This document shows, one piece after another, positions 1 to 6,690 of a stretch of DNA of 9,350 nt; position 1 is the first letter of the stretch, and every line of letters begins with the position of its first letter. This DNA is from Bacteroidales bacterium (GTDB taxonomy: Bacteria; Bacteroidota; Bacteroidia; Bacteroidales; P3). A program made the translations under genes and the position numbers. The notes under the pieces were generated by a model that worked only from the letters and a program-made list of their open reading frames with translations, searched no databases and had not been told where the DNA came from. Where the stretch lies: the NCBI GenBank assembly GCA_900769785.1, contig CAAGHV010000036.1, positions 1 to 9,350 on the forward strand, written 5' to 3'.

Positions 1-126
1 GGTAGCCGGTTGTTTTAAGACTACAAGACTACGAGTCAACAAGACCACAAGAAGGGCGGTTGCCGACGGTTTTAAGACTACAAGTCAACGAGTCAACAGG
101 ACCACAAGCAAGGTGGTAGCTGTTTT
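1..126. repeat. 57-bp tandem repeat, two full copies and a partial third
   Basis: Two copies at 1-57 and 58-114 align at a constant offset of 57: the tttaagactaca block, the gagtcaac block (33-40 and 90-97) and the accacaag block (44 and 101). A third copy starts at 115 (ggtagc, as at position 1) and diverges after about 10 bases. The copies differ by scattered substitutions, so this is not a very recent expansion. More copies may lie upstream of the window. No coding signal is seen. It does not look like CRISPR, because there are no unique spacers between the conserved blocks. Confidence 0.8.
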
Positions 127-508
127 GACCTTCGACTTTAGACTTTTGCCGTATGAAGCCGTTCCGTGAATCCGCAGTTCCGGCTCAATGCTAAAAAACT
201 CGTTGTCATGTCGACTTGTAGTCTAAAAAGTCTGTAGTCCAAAAAAGGACTTTGGTCTTTTGTCCTTAGACTTTCGACAATGAAAAACTCGCACTCTTGT
301 GGACTTGTAGTCTTTGAAAGTCAGCACTTTCGACTTTTGTCCTTCGACTTTAGACTCAAAAAAAAGAGTTCTTTGACATAGTTTTAGTTTTGTTGGGTAA
401 AGGTCTGAAGTCGAACTATAAAAGATTGGTTTAAGATTTTGATGAAATGCAGAAACCGCACATGTTAAAGACTTGCTTTTGGCTATAGTTGATGAAGTGA
501 ATAGAGAT
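127..508. other. Gene-free stretch of recurring short words
   Basis: I see no supportable gene here. Positions 127-360 are made of repeated words: ccttcgactttagact occurs identically at 129-144 and 341-356, and close variants lie around 262-277. The 11-mer gacttgtagtc occurs at 213-223 and 302-312, and its exact reverse complement, gactacaagtc, is at 76-86, so long-range hairpins are possible. Open frames on the minus strand here translate to low-complexity Lys/Ser/Phe-rich sequence that mirrors the repeats. From about 361 to 508 the repeats stop. A short protein-like stretch (frame 446-541) is described among the findings but not called. Confidence 0.55.
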
Positions 509-645
509 ATTATCATCCAAATTAGACTTCGACGAATGTAAAGAAAATGTTTGCTGAAAGCTTGCTCAAAGTAAAAGGTTTTGAGAGCGTGAAAAAAACT
601 AGCGAAAGTTAGGTTTACTTCGTGAAATATTAGTATCTTTGTAAA
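509..645 (+). repeat. Promoter-bearing direct repeat, copy 1
   Basis: This segment recurs at 1181-1324 with only scattered changes and about two single-base length differences. Blocks identical in both copies include 24 bases at 540-563 (1214-1237 in copy 2) and 17 bases at 619-635 (1295-1311). It ends with the promoter-like box TATCTTTG at 634-641, which precedes the broken gene at 687. Both copies also keep a small CTCAAA/TTTGAG inverted repeat (565-570 and 580-585). Confidence 0.8.
614..641 (+). promoter_or_regulatory. Degenerate Bacteroidota-type promoter, copy 1
   Basis: TATCTTTG at 634-641 fits the -7 consensus TAnnTTTG. The -33 region is poor: where copy 2 has TTTTG, this copy reads ttagg, and the nearest TTT (614-616) is only 17 bases upstream rather than about 20. 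It would serve the broken gene starting at 687, giving a leader of about 40 bases. It is probably weaker than copy 2. Confidence 0.5.
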
Positions 646-686
646 CTCAATGATTATCTATTTCTATGTAAGTTATTGATATATTT

Positions 687-1149
687 ATGGCTACTAAATT
701 CTTTACAAACGAAACAGGAAATACTTTACTTGAAAAAATAGAAGGAGTATTCAATCATAGGAATGTACATTTTTTTGATGCTCCTGTAGAGTCGTTAGGC
801 TCGGGTATTCCTCGTATTCTGAGGGCCTACGGAGAAGATAGTTTTAAATTTACCGACAACTTTATTAGGATTATTTTTCCAATAAGTGTACCAGTTGGCA
901 CCCAGTATTGAGAATATCGACAAATTGATTGTTTTTTGTGTCGTAGAACGTTCTTTTGGAGAAATGTTATCTTTTATGAATTACACTGATAGAACTAAAT
1001 TTAGAAGAAAATATATTCAACCTCTTTTGGAAGATGGTGTTTTGGAACATACAATTCCGGATAAGCCTAATAGTAAAAATCAAAAATACCGACTAACTGA
1101 AAAGGGATTAAAACTAAAACAAGAACTTGAAAACAAGAATAATAAATAG
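687..1149 (+). pseudogene. Chimeric, frameshifted remnant (helicase head, RecG-like/AlbA_2 tail)
   Basis: Two open pieces in different frames look like one decayed gene. Piece one (687-911) starts MATKFFTNETGNTLLEKIEG, resembling the N-terminus of PLD-domain/SNF2-type helicases of Bacteroidota defence loci. From about residue 33 it changes to VESLGSGIPRIL...FTDNFIRIIFP, typical of the C-terminal ATPase-like part (HATPase_c_4) of RecG-like/AlbA_2 (Schlafen-type) regulators. It stops at 909-911. Piece two continues in another frame from a possible GTG at 886 to 1149. It reads like the winged-helix end of the same regulators (residues about 33-70, including KFRRKYIQPLLEDG and TIPDKPNSKNQKYRLT). 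The switch of register falls around 886-908. The catalytic and DNA-binding cores of both parents are absent, so it is probably non-functional. Family matches are from memory of conserved patterns and have not been searched. The second piece could still be expressed as an 87-residue winged-helix protein. Confidence 0.7.
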
Positions 1150-1180
1150 TATGGCTATGACACAAACATATTTGAAAGAG

Positions 1181-1324
1181 TGATTATCCCAAAAATTCAA
1201 CTTTGACGAATGGAAAGAAAATGTTTGCTGAAAGCTTACTCAAAGTAAGAGGGTTTTGAGGTAGTGAAAAAAACTAACTAAAGCTTTTGTTTAGTTCGTG
1301 AAATATTAGTACCTTTGCAAACTG
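1181..1324 (+). repeat. Promoter-bearing direct repeat, copy 2
   Basis: This is the second copy of the element at 509-645, offset by 674-676 bases. It sits directly upstream of hsdR and ends just after the -7 box. Its -33 region is closer to consensus than that of copy 1. Recombination between the two copies would remove the broken gene and leave one promoter in front of hsdR. Confidence 0.8.
1286..1317 (+). promoter_or_regulatory. Bacteroidota-type promoter for the hsd operon
   Basis: TTTG at 1286-1289, a 20-base spacer, then TACCTTTG at 1310-1317 match the Bacteroidota consensus in both boxes and spacing. Transcription would start a few bases after 1317, leaving a leader of roughly 20 bases before the hsdR ATG at 1344. 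I found no other convincing promoter before 9212, so this one probably serves the whole operon. Confidence 0.65.
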
Positions 1325-1343
1325 AAATTAGAGAATAACTATT

Positions 1344-3707
1344 ATGGTTTCAAAGTATACAACAACGCACGTTTATGATGAAGGTCTTCTCAAATTATCA
1401 GAAGAAGATATAAAGAATCGTTATATTACTCCATCAATAGAAGCTAGGGGTTGGACTAAAAATCTAACTAGGATGGAATATACCATAATGGAAAAAACAG
1501 AATTTACTGATGGAAAGATTGTCATAAAAGGACGCAAAGCTAAACGAGGTAATCGCAAGTCAGCAGACTATTTGTTGTTTTATAAGAATAACTATCCATT
1601 AGCTATTGTAGAAGCTAAAGATGCTACAAAAGATGTCGCACATGGGATACAACAGGCAATAGACTATGCTCGTATTCTTGATGTACCATTTGCATATTCT
1701 TCAAATGGAATGGGATTTGTTGAACACGATATGAAGAAGGGTACGGAACGTAAGTTATCAATGGTTGAATTTCCAACCCCTGAAGAATTATGGAATCGCT
1801 ATAAAGACAATTATGAAATAACGGAAGAAGTAGAAGAAGTTATTAAACAATCTTATTTCTATCGTGAAGGAATTAATAGACCACGATATTATCAACGTAT
1901 TGCAATTAATCGTACGGTAGAAGCTGTAGCAAAGGGGCAAAATAGAATTATGCTTGTAATGGCCACCGGAACAGGAAAGACTTGCACGGCATTTCAAATC
2001 ATTCATAGGCTTTATGAATCGAAGAAAGTAAAGAAAGTGCTATATCTTGCTGATAGAAATATATTGATTGACCAAACCATATTAAATGACTTTGCTCCAT
2101 TCAACGAAAAAGGAATTTTGACAAAGGTCAAAGCAAAGAATTTGGAAAGTCAATATGATATTTATATGTCGTTGTATCATCAATTAAGTGGAGACGACGA
2201 TGAAGAGGCTTTTCGTCAATTCAAACCTGAATTTTTCGATCTAATTGTAGTTGATGAGTGCCATAGAGGAAGTGCAAAAGAAAACTCTCGTTGGAGGAAG
2301 ATTTTGGATTACTTTAGTGCTGCAATTCACATAGGAATGACAGCCACCCCAAAAGAAACAGAAGATGTTTCCAACAGTTACTATTTTGGCGACCCTGTAT
2401 ATACATATTCACTGAAGCAAGGAATTGATGATGGTTTTTTGGCACCATACAGAGTACTGCGTTTTGGTATCGACAAAGATTTAGAGGGATATATACCCGA
2501 AGAGGGTAAAATCGATGACAACGGACTAGTAATAGAGCATAGAGTTTATACATCTAAAGACTTTGACCGAAAACTTATCATTGATAAGAGGACTGAAACG
2601 GTTGCGAAACGTATTACAGAGTATTTGAAGCAGACCGACCGTTTTTCAAAGACTATTGTTTTCTGTGTTGACGAAGAACACGCATTGCGAATGCGTGAAG
2701 CTTTGATAAACGAAAATCAAGACCTCGTAGCTCAAAACGATAAATACATAATGCGAATAACGGGTAGCGATGATTTAGGCAAGCAACAACTTGAAAACTT
2801 CATCGATAATAACTGTCGTTATCCTACTGTTGTTACTACATCAAAGCTGTTATCAACAGGTGTTGATTGTAAAATGGTGAAATTGATTGTGCTTGAAAGC
2901 AACATCAATTCAATGACAGAATTTAAGCAAATCATAGGTCGTGGTACTCGTCTTGTATGGGATAAAGACAAACGATTCTTCACTATCATGGATTTCAGAA
3001 AAGCTACATTATTGTTTAGCGATCCAGGTTTTGATGGCCCTGCTACATCTACATACGAAGGTGATGGCGAAAAGCCTATACCTCCGGCTATTGATAATGA
3101 CGAAAAAGAAATTGATAATTTTTTGGAGCTAACTGATGAAGCAGATGAACCTGTAATGAAATACAGAGTAAGCGATGTAAATGCCAAAATCATCAGTACA
3201 ACAGAATTGATATATGGACCAAATGGTAAACTCATAGCCAACCACTCCGAAAACTTCAAAAACTTAATCCTTGAAAAGTATGATAGGGAAGAAGAATTTA
3301 GAAATGCGTGGTTAAATGGCAATCGAGCCGAAATTATGAGTGAATTTGAAGAGAACGGAGTTGATTTCAATCGCTTCAAATCACAAATCGGCAATGATGT
3401 TGATGTGTTTGATATAATTATGATGATAGGTTTTAACAAAGATGCTCGACTAAAGGCTGAGCGAGTGGAATGTGTTAAAGAATCATCTTTTTATACAGAA
3501 TTGAATGAGAAGCAAAAACAGATAGTAGATGAATTGTTTGTTATTTACATTCAGAACGACTGTGTTGCAATTGAAAAGATTGATACGCTAAATCTACCAA
3601 ACTTTGCCAATATGGGAGGTTTGATACCATGTGCAAGAATAATGGGTGGAAAACCGAAATATTTGAACTTTATAGCAGAATTGATTAACAAAATATACGA
3701 AGATTAA
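1344..3707 (+). CDS. hsdR: Type I restriction enzyme subunit R (EcoAI/EcoEI type)
   Basis: This is the restriction and motor subunit: an ATP-dependent DNA translocase carrying the cleavage nuclease, working with two HsdM and one HsdS. At the N-terminus is a PD-(D/E)xK nuclease with D75, E90-A-K92 and a following Q104-x3-Y108 motif. The SF2 helicase motor follows: Walker A MATGTGKT (206-213), DECH (304-307), TATP (333-336), STGVD (504-508) and QIIGRGTR (529-536). Residues about 620-785 look like the EcoEI-type R C-terminal domain. The length of 787 residues is normal for the type IB-like branch, which is shorter than EcoKI HsdR. All key residues are present and the frame is intact. The start follows the promoter copy 2 leader with no clear Shine-Dalgarno, which is common in Bacteroidota. 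hsdM follows 14 bases after the stop. The subunit class is very secure; the IB assignment is inferred from length and C-terminal resemblance. Confidence 0.97.
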   Translation: MVSKYTTTHVYDEGLLKLSEEDIKNRYITPSIEARGWTKNLTRMEYTIMEKTEFTDGKIVIKGRKAKRGNRKSADYLLFYKNNYPLAIVEAKDATKDVAHGIQQAIDYARILDVPFAYSSNGMGFVEHDMKKGTERKLSMVEFPTPEELWNRYKDNYEITEEVEEVIKQSYFYREGINRPRYYQRIAINRTVEAVAKGQNRIMLVMATGTGKTCTAFQIIHRLYESKKVKKVLYLADRNILIDQTILNDFAPFNEKGILTKVKAKNLESQYDIYMSLYHQLSGDDDEEAFRQFKPEFFDLIVVDECHRGSAKENSRWRKILDYFSAAIHIGMTATPKETEDVSNSYYFGDPVYTYSLKQGIDDGFLAPYRVLRFGIDKDLEGYIPEEGKIDDNGLVIEHRVYTSKDFDRKLIIDKRTETVAKRITEYLKQTDRFSKTIVFCVDEEHALRMREALINENQDLVAQNDKYIMRITGSDDLGKQQLENFIDNNCRYPTVVTTSKLLSTGVDCKMVKLIVLESNINSMTEFKQIIGRGTRLVWDKDKRFFTIMDFRKATLLFSDPGFDGPATSTYEGDGEKPIPPAIDNDEKEIDNFLELTDEADEPVMKYRVSDVNAKIISTTELIYGPNGKLIANHSENFKNLILEKYDREEEFRNAWLNGNRAEIMSEFEENGVDFNRFKSQIGNDVDVFDIIMMIGFNKDARLKAERVECVKESSFYTELNEKQKQIVDELFVIYIQNDCVAIEKIDTLNLPNFANMGGLIPCARIMGGKPKYLNFIAELINKIYED

Positions 3708-3713
3708 AGGAGG
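3707..3713 (+). promoter_or_regulatory. Strong Shine-Dalgarno before hsdM
   Basis: AAGGAGG overlaps the last base of the hsdR stop codon and lies 8 bases before the ATG at 3722. This supports that start over the in-frame ATG at 3728. It is one of the two strong ribosome sites in the operon, the other preceding the HEPN gene, and may favour methyltransferase synthesis over the R subunit. Confidence 0.75.
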
Positions 3714-3721
3714 ACGAACTT

Positions 3722-5200
3722 ATGTCAATGGAATCGCTTATTAAGAAGTTGCAAAATATAATGCGTGGAGATGACCTTTCGGGAACTGTGCAGTATCTTA
3801 AACAAATGATATGGATGATATTTCTGAAAATCTATGACGCACAAGAAGAGAAATGGGAATTGCTTGAAGATGATTACACTTCAATTATTCCGGAAGAATT
3901 AAAGTGGAGAAATTGGGCTGTTGACAATAATGACGGCAAGGCATTGACCGGTGATAACCTTATCAAGTTTGTCAATGATACACTTATTATGGGTTTGAAG
4001 AAACTTGAAGTAAACGAATATACACCCAAACGCCATTTAATCGTTTGGCAAATGTTTCAGGATGCTTCAAACTTTATGAAGAATGGAACAAAGTTACGCC
4101 AAATGATTAACGAGTTGAACAAAAAAGACTTTACCAATTCAACCGAAACACATGAGTTTGGCGATATGTATGAATCAATGCTTAAAGACCTACAAGAGTC
4201 AAAGCGTGATGGTGGTGAATTTTACACACCACGAGCATTGACAGACTTCATTGTTGAAAAAGTTAATCCTTGTTTGGGCGAAAAGGTGGCAGACTTTGCT
4301 TGTGGTACTGGTGGTTTCCTTGTAAGTGCTTTGAAACACTTAACTGCTAAAGTTCAAACACCTGAAGATTTGCAGCTTTGCCGTAACAACCTTTTTGGAA
4401 TTGAGAAAAAGTCATTCCCATATTCATTGTGTATGACAAATCTTATTCTTCACGAAGTAGATGAACCCAAGATTTATCAGGACAATTCTCTAAACAAGAA
4501 TGTAAGAGAGTTGAAAGATAATGATATGTACGATGTCATCTTAATGAACCCACCTTATGGTGGTACAGAAGATGAAATCATACAGATGAACTTTCCACAA
4601 GAGTTTAGAGCATCGGAAACAGCCGACTTGTTTATGGCCGTAATTATGTATCGTTTGCGTACAAGTGGGCGTGTCGGTGTGGTTCTGCCTGATGGATTCC
4701 TGTTTGGAACAGAAGGTGCAAAACGTAATTTGAAAGAAAAACTCCTCAATGAATTTAATCTTCACACCGTGTTACGTTTGCCCAAATCGGTGTTTGCTCC
4801 ATACACACCAATCGCAACAAATGTGCTATTCTTCGATAAAGACGAAGACGGTACAAAAAATACTTGGTTCTACCGATTGGATATTCCCTCGGACAGAAAA
4901 GCATTCTCAAAAACAAAGCCTATCAAATCAGAACATTTTGAGTGTGTAAGAGAGTGGTGGGCAAATCGCGAAGAGATACAAGACGAAGACGGCAATTATA
5001 AAGCTAAACGATTTACAAAAGAGGAAATCGTAGCCGGTAGTTATAATCTTGATTTATGTGGTTATCCTCATAAGGTTGAAGAAATACTTGAACCGATGGA
5101 GTTGATACAAAATTACAAAGAGAAGCGAGCAGAGTTGAACGCACAAATTGACGCTGTATTGAAAGAAATAACAGCGATATTAGAAAACCCTGAAGCGTAA
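3722..5200 (+). CDS. hsdM: Type I DNA adenine N6-methyltransferase subunit M
   Basis: This is the modification subunit: it transfers a methyl group from S-adenosylmethionine to adenine N6 in the site chosen by HsdS, and it is also part of the restriction complex. The helical HsdM N-terminal domain spans about residues 5-135. The methyltransferase domain carries motif X GGEFYTP (164-170), the SAM-binding motif I ADFACGTGGF (190-199) and the catalytic motif IV NPPY (276-279). The last 40 or so residues (about 453-488) are charged and helical, consistent with the C-terminal region that contacts HsdS. At 492 residues it has the usual length. It lies between hsdR and the DNA-binding protein gene, whose ATG comes 12 bases after this stop. 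No damage is seen. Confidence 0.97.
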   Translation: MSMESLIKKLQNIMRGDDLSGTVQYLKQMIWMIFLKIYDAQEEKWELLEDDYTSIIPEELKWRNWAVDNNDGKALTGDNLIKFVNDTLIMGLKKLEVNEYTPKRHLIVWQMFQDASNFMKNGTKLRQMINELNKKDFTNSTETHEFGDMYESMLKDLQESKRDGGEFYTPRALTDFIVEKVNPCLGEKVADFACGTGGFLVSALKHLTAKVQTPEDLQLCRNNLFGIEKKSFPYSLCMTNLILHEVDEPKIYQDNSLNKNVRELKDNDMYDVILMNPPYGGTEDEIIQMNFPQEFRASETADLFMAVIMYRLRTSGRVGVVLPDGFLFGTEGAKRNLKEKLLNEFNLHTVLRLPKSVFAPYTPIATNVLFFDKDEDGTKNTWFYRLDIPSDRKAFSKTKPIKSEHFECVREWWANREEIQDEDGNYKAKRFTKEEIVAGSYNLDLCGYPHKVEEILEPMELIQNYKEKRAELNAQIDAVLKEITAILENPEA

Positions 5201-5212
5201 AAATATAAAGAT

Positions 5213-6229
5213 ATGAATGATTTAACCGTTTCAAATATTGAAAGACAAAATATTCTTAATAACAAATACGCCGTTGCAAAGATTCAAGATAGCCTTGGTT
5301 TTGTTGGTATAGAATTTGAGGGAGAATATCGATTTACAAAAAAAATGGTAGCAGATTTTTTTGAAGTCGACGAAAGAACAATTGAACGATATATCGAACA
5401 ATATTCCGAGGAATTAACAGCTAATGGATATTTTTTATGTAAGGGTAAAAGGTTGAAAGAATTGAAGTTACAATTTGCTCCCGTCATTAATGTCGGGAGC
5501 AAAACTACACAGTTAGGTCTCTTTAATTTTCGGGCCTTTCTCAATTTAGGTATGCTAATAGCCGAAAGTGAAAAAGCCAAACAACTCCGTAGTGCTATTC
5601 TTGATATAGTTATTGCTACCATAAATGAAAAAACAGGTGGTGGTACAAAATATATCAATCGTAGAGATGTTAACTATATCCCAGCAGCAATTGCAGAAGA
5701 AAATTATCGTAAAACACTTACTTCTTCTATAAATAAATATGTTATAGGACATCCTACTTACAAGTATGCCCAAGTAACCGACTTTATTTATAAAGCTGTA
5801 TTTAGAGAGAATGCAAAGGAATATAAAAAGATACTAGACCTTGATTCAAAAGATAATCTCCGACACACTCTATATTCAGAAGTGTTATTGGTAATATCTT
5901 CTTTCGAAAATGGTGTAGGTGCAGCTATTTACGAGCAATTTAAGGAAAATGGTGAAACAAAACTTAACCTTACTGAAGTTGAAAAGATTGTAAACAAACT
6001 TGCAGAACATCCTATGCAAAAACCATACTTAAACGATGCAAGAACTAAAATGGCATCAAGGGATTTGTGTTTTCGCGATGCATATCATGGAAATATTGCA
6101 GAATATCTTCAAGCTGTTACTCCTGAAGAGTACGAACGATTCATTGGAAATCAATCTATTGATTTTGACCAAATCTTAGCAGAAAATAAAGATGTGCTAA
6201 AACGCTTAAAACAGGCTGAAGATGAATAA
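5213..6229 (+). CDS. DNA-binding protein paired with Fic, RhuM-like layout; possible antitoxin/regulator
   Basis: This 338-residue protein has a probable helix-turn-helix at about residues 40-65 (VADFFEVDERTIERYIEQY). A phage-regulator-like segment follows at 100-140 (LGLFNFRAFLNLGMLIAES), with a long helical C-terminal part containing KMASRDLCFRDAYHG (279-293). The layout resembles the virulence RhuM/phage antirepressor-type DNA-binding proteins found beside death-on-curing genes in type I loci; this is recognition from memory, not a search. Its last 8 bases (ATGAATAA) overlap the Fic start, so the two are translationally coupled, as in toxin-antitoxin pairs. I looked for the Fic-inhibiting motif (S/T)xxxE(G/N) and did not find it, so any neutralisation would not follow the class I VbhA pattern. 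The start at 5213 lacks a Shine-Dalgarno. A 30-bp palindrome lies within codons 88-97. The DNA-binding call is moderately secure; the antitoxin role is inference from context. Confidence 0.75.
   Translation: MNDLTVSNIERQNILNNKYAVAKIQDSLGFVGIEFEGEYRFTKKMVADFFEVDERTIERYIEQYSEELTANGYFLCKGKRLKELKLQFAPVINVGSKTTQLGLFNFRAFLNLGMLIAESEKAKQLRSAILDIVIATINEKTGGGTKYINRRDVNYIPAAIAEENYRKTLTSSINKYVIGHPTYKYAQVTDFIYKAVFRENAKEYKKILDLDSKDNLRHTLYSEVLLVISSFENGVGAAIYEQFKENGETKLNLTEVEKIVNKLAEHPMQKPYLNDARTKMASRDLCFRDAYHGNIAEYLQAVTPEEYERFIGNQSIDFDQILAENKDVLKRLKQAEDE
5474..5503. repeat. 30-bp near-perfect palindrome inside the DNA-binding-protein gene
   Basis: TTTGCTCCCG (5474-5483) and CGGGAGCAAA (5494-5503) are exact inverted repeats. 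The 10 bases between them contain CATTAATG, itself a palindrome, so the whole 30 bp is symmetrical except for one T:T position in each half. The GC-rich stem stands out in an AT-rich gene and uses codons CCC and GGG. It could be a dimer binding site or a stable RNA hairpin within the message. Confidence 0.85.
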
Positions 6230-6689
6230 GGAAATTGCTTATATAGATTATGACGAAGTTCTAAATGTTTATAGCAAAATGATAGAAGCAAGCGACGGAG
6301 GGTTTGAAGGAATACGTGATGAAGGTGGCATTCGTGCAACTCTGGAATTTGTGCAGAACGACTTATACTATCCAACATTTGTTGAAAAATTGACCTATCT
6401 AATGTATAGGTTTTGCTCCGGTCATTTCTTCAATGATGGCAACAAGCGTATAGCATTGACTATAGGTGCATATTTTTTGCACAAAAACAACTATTACTGG
6501 CATGCCTGTATTTGTATGAGAACATTAGAATCTATCATATACCATGTTGCAGCATCTAATATCAATCAGGAATTGTTATTGCGTATTATTGATAGTTTTA
6601 TGTCTGGTAAAGATTATGATGAGGAACTTAAAATTGACATAGCCAATGCTATGAGTAAAAATGAATTAGGGATTAAAGAAGAGGACTGA
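6222..6689 (+). CDS. Doc-type Fic family protein (probable toxin)
   Basis: This is a 155-residue single-domain Fic protein. The active-site motif is HFFNDGNKR (68-76). Its histidine, acidic residue and Asn-Lys-Arg match the Doc pattern HxFxDANKR rather than the AMP-transferase pattern HPFx(D/E)GNGR. In phage P1 Doc the lysine version phosphorylates EF-Tu instead of adenylylating targets, so a kinase-like translation inhibitor is a reasonable inference. Upstream, RDEGGIRATLEF (32-43) resembles the N-terminal part of the Doc fold. The start overlaps the preceding gene by 8 bases, and hsdS begins one base after its stop, so the gene is embedded in the restriction operon. All catalytic positions are present and there is no truncation. 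The alternative is a regulatory modifier of the restriction complex itself. The family is secure, the target unknown. Confidence 0.92.
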   Translation: MNKEIAYIDYDEVLNVYSKMIEASDGGFEGIRDEGGIRATLEFVQNDLYYPTFVEKLTYLMYRFCSGHFFNDGNKRIALTIGAYFLHKNNYYWHACICMRTLESIIYHVAASNINQELLLRIIDSFMSGKDYDEELKIDIANAMSKNELGIKEED

Positions 6690-6690
6690 T

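Noticed and set aside
1..126. Possible CRISPR array
   Set aside because: Whole 57-bp units repeat with scattered differences. There is no alternation of a constant repeat with unique spacers, and no cas gene is in the window.
223..516. Open frame of 97 codons on the minus strand
   Set aside because: Most of its sequence simply translates the repeated word array. It is low complexity and has no convincing start signal.
1151..1183. Ten-codon frame MAMTQTYLKE between the broken gene and promoter copy 2
   Set aside because: It is too short, lies upstream of the promoter, and has no ribosome site or known leader-peptide features.
2819..3439. Open frame of 206 codons on the minus strand within hsdR
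   Set aside because: It is entirely antisense to well-conserved helicase motifs and its translation is Ser/Leu/Ile-rich with no domain signature. It is a shadow of hsdR.
5213..6229. Class I Fic antitoxin with an (S/T)xxxE(G/N) inhibitory helix
   Set aside because: I scanned this protein and the Fic protein for the motif and found no match, so any antitoxin role must work differently.
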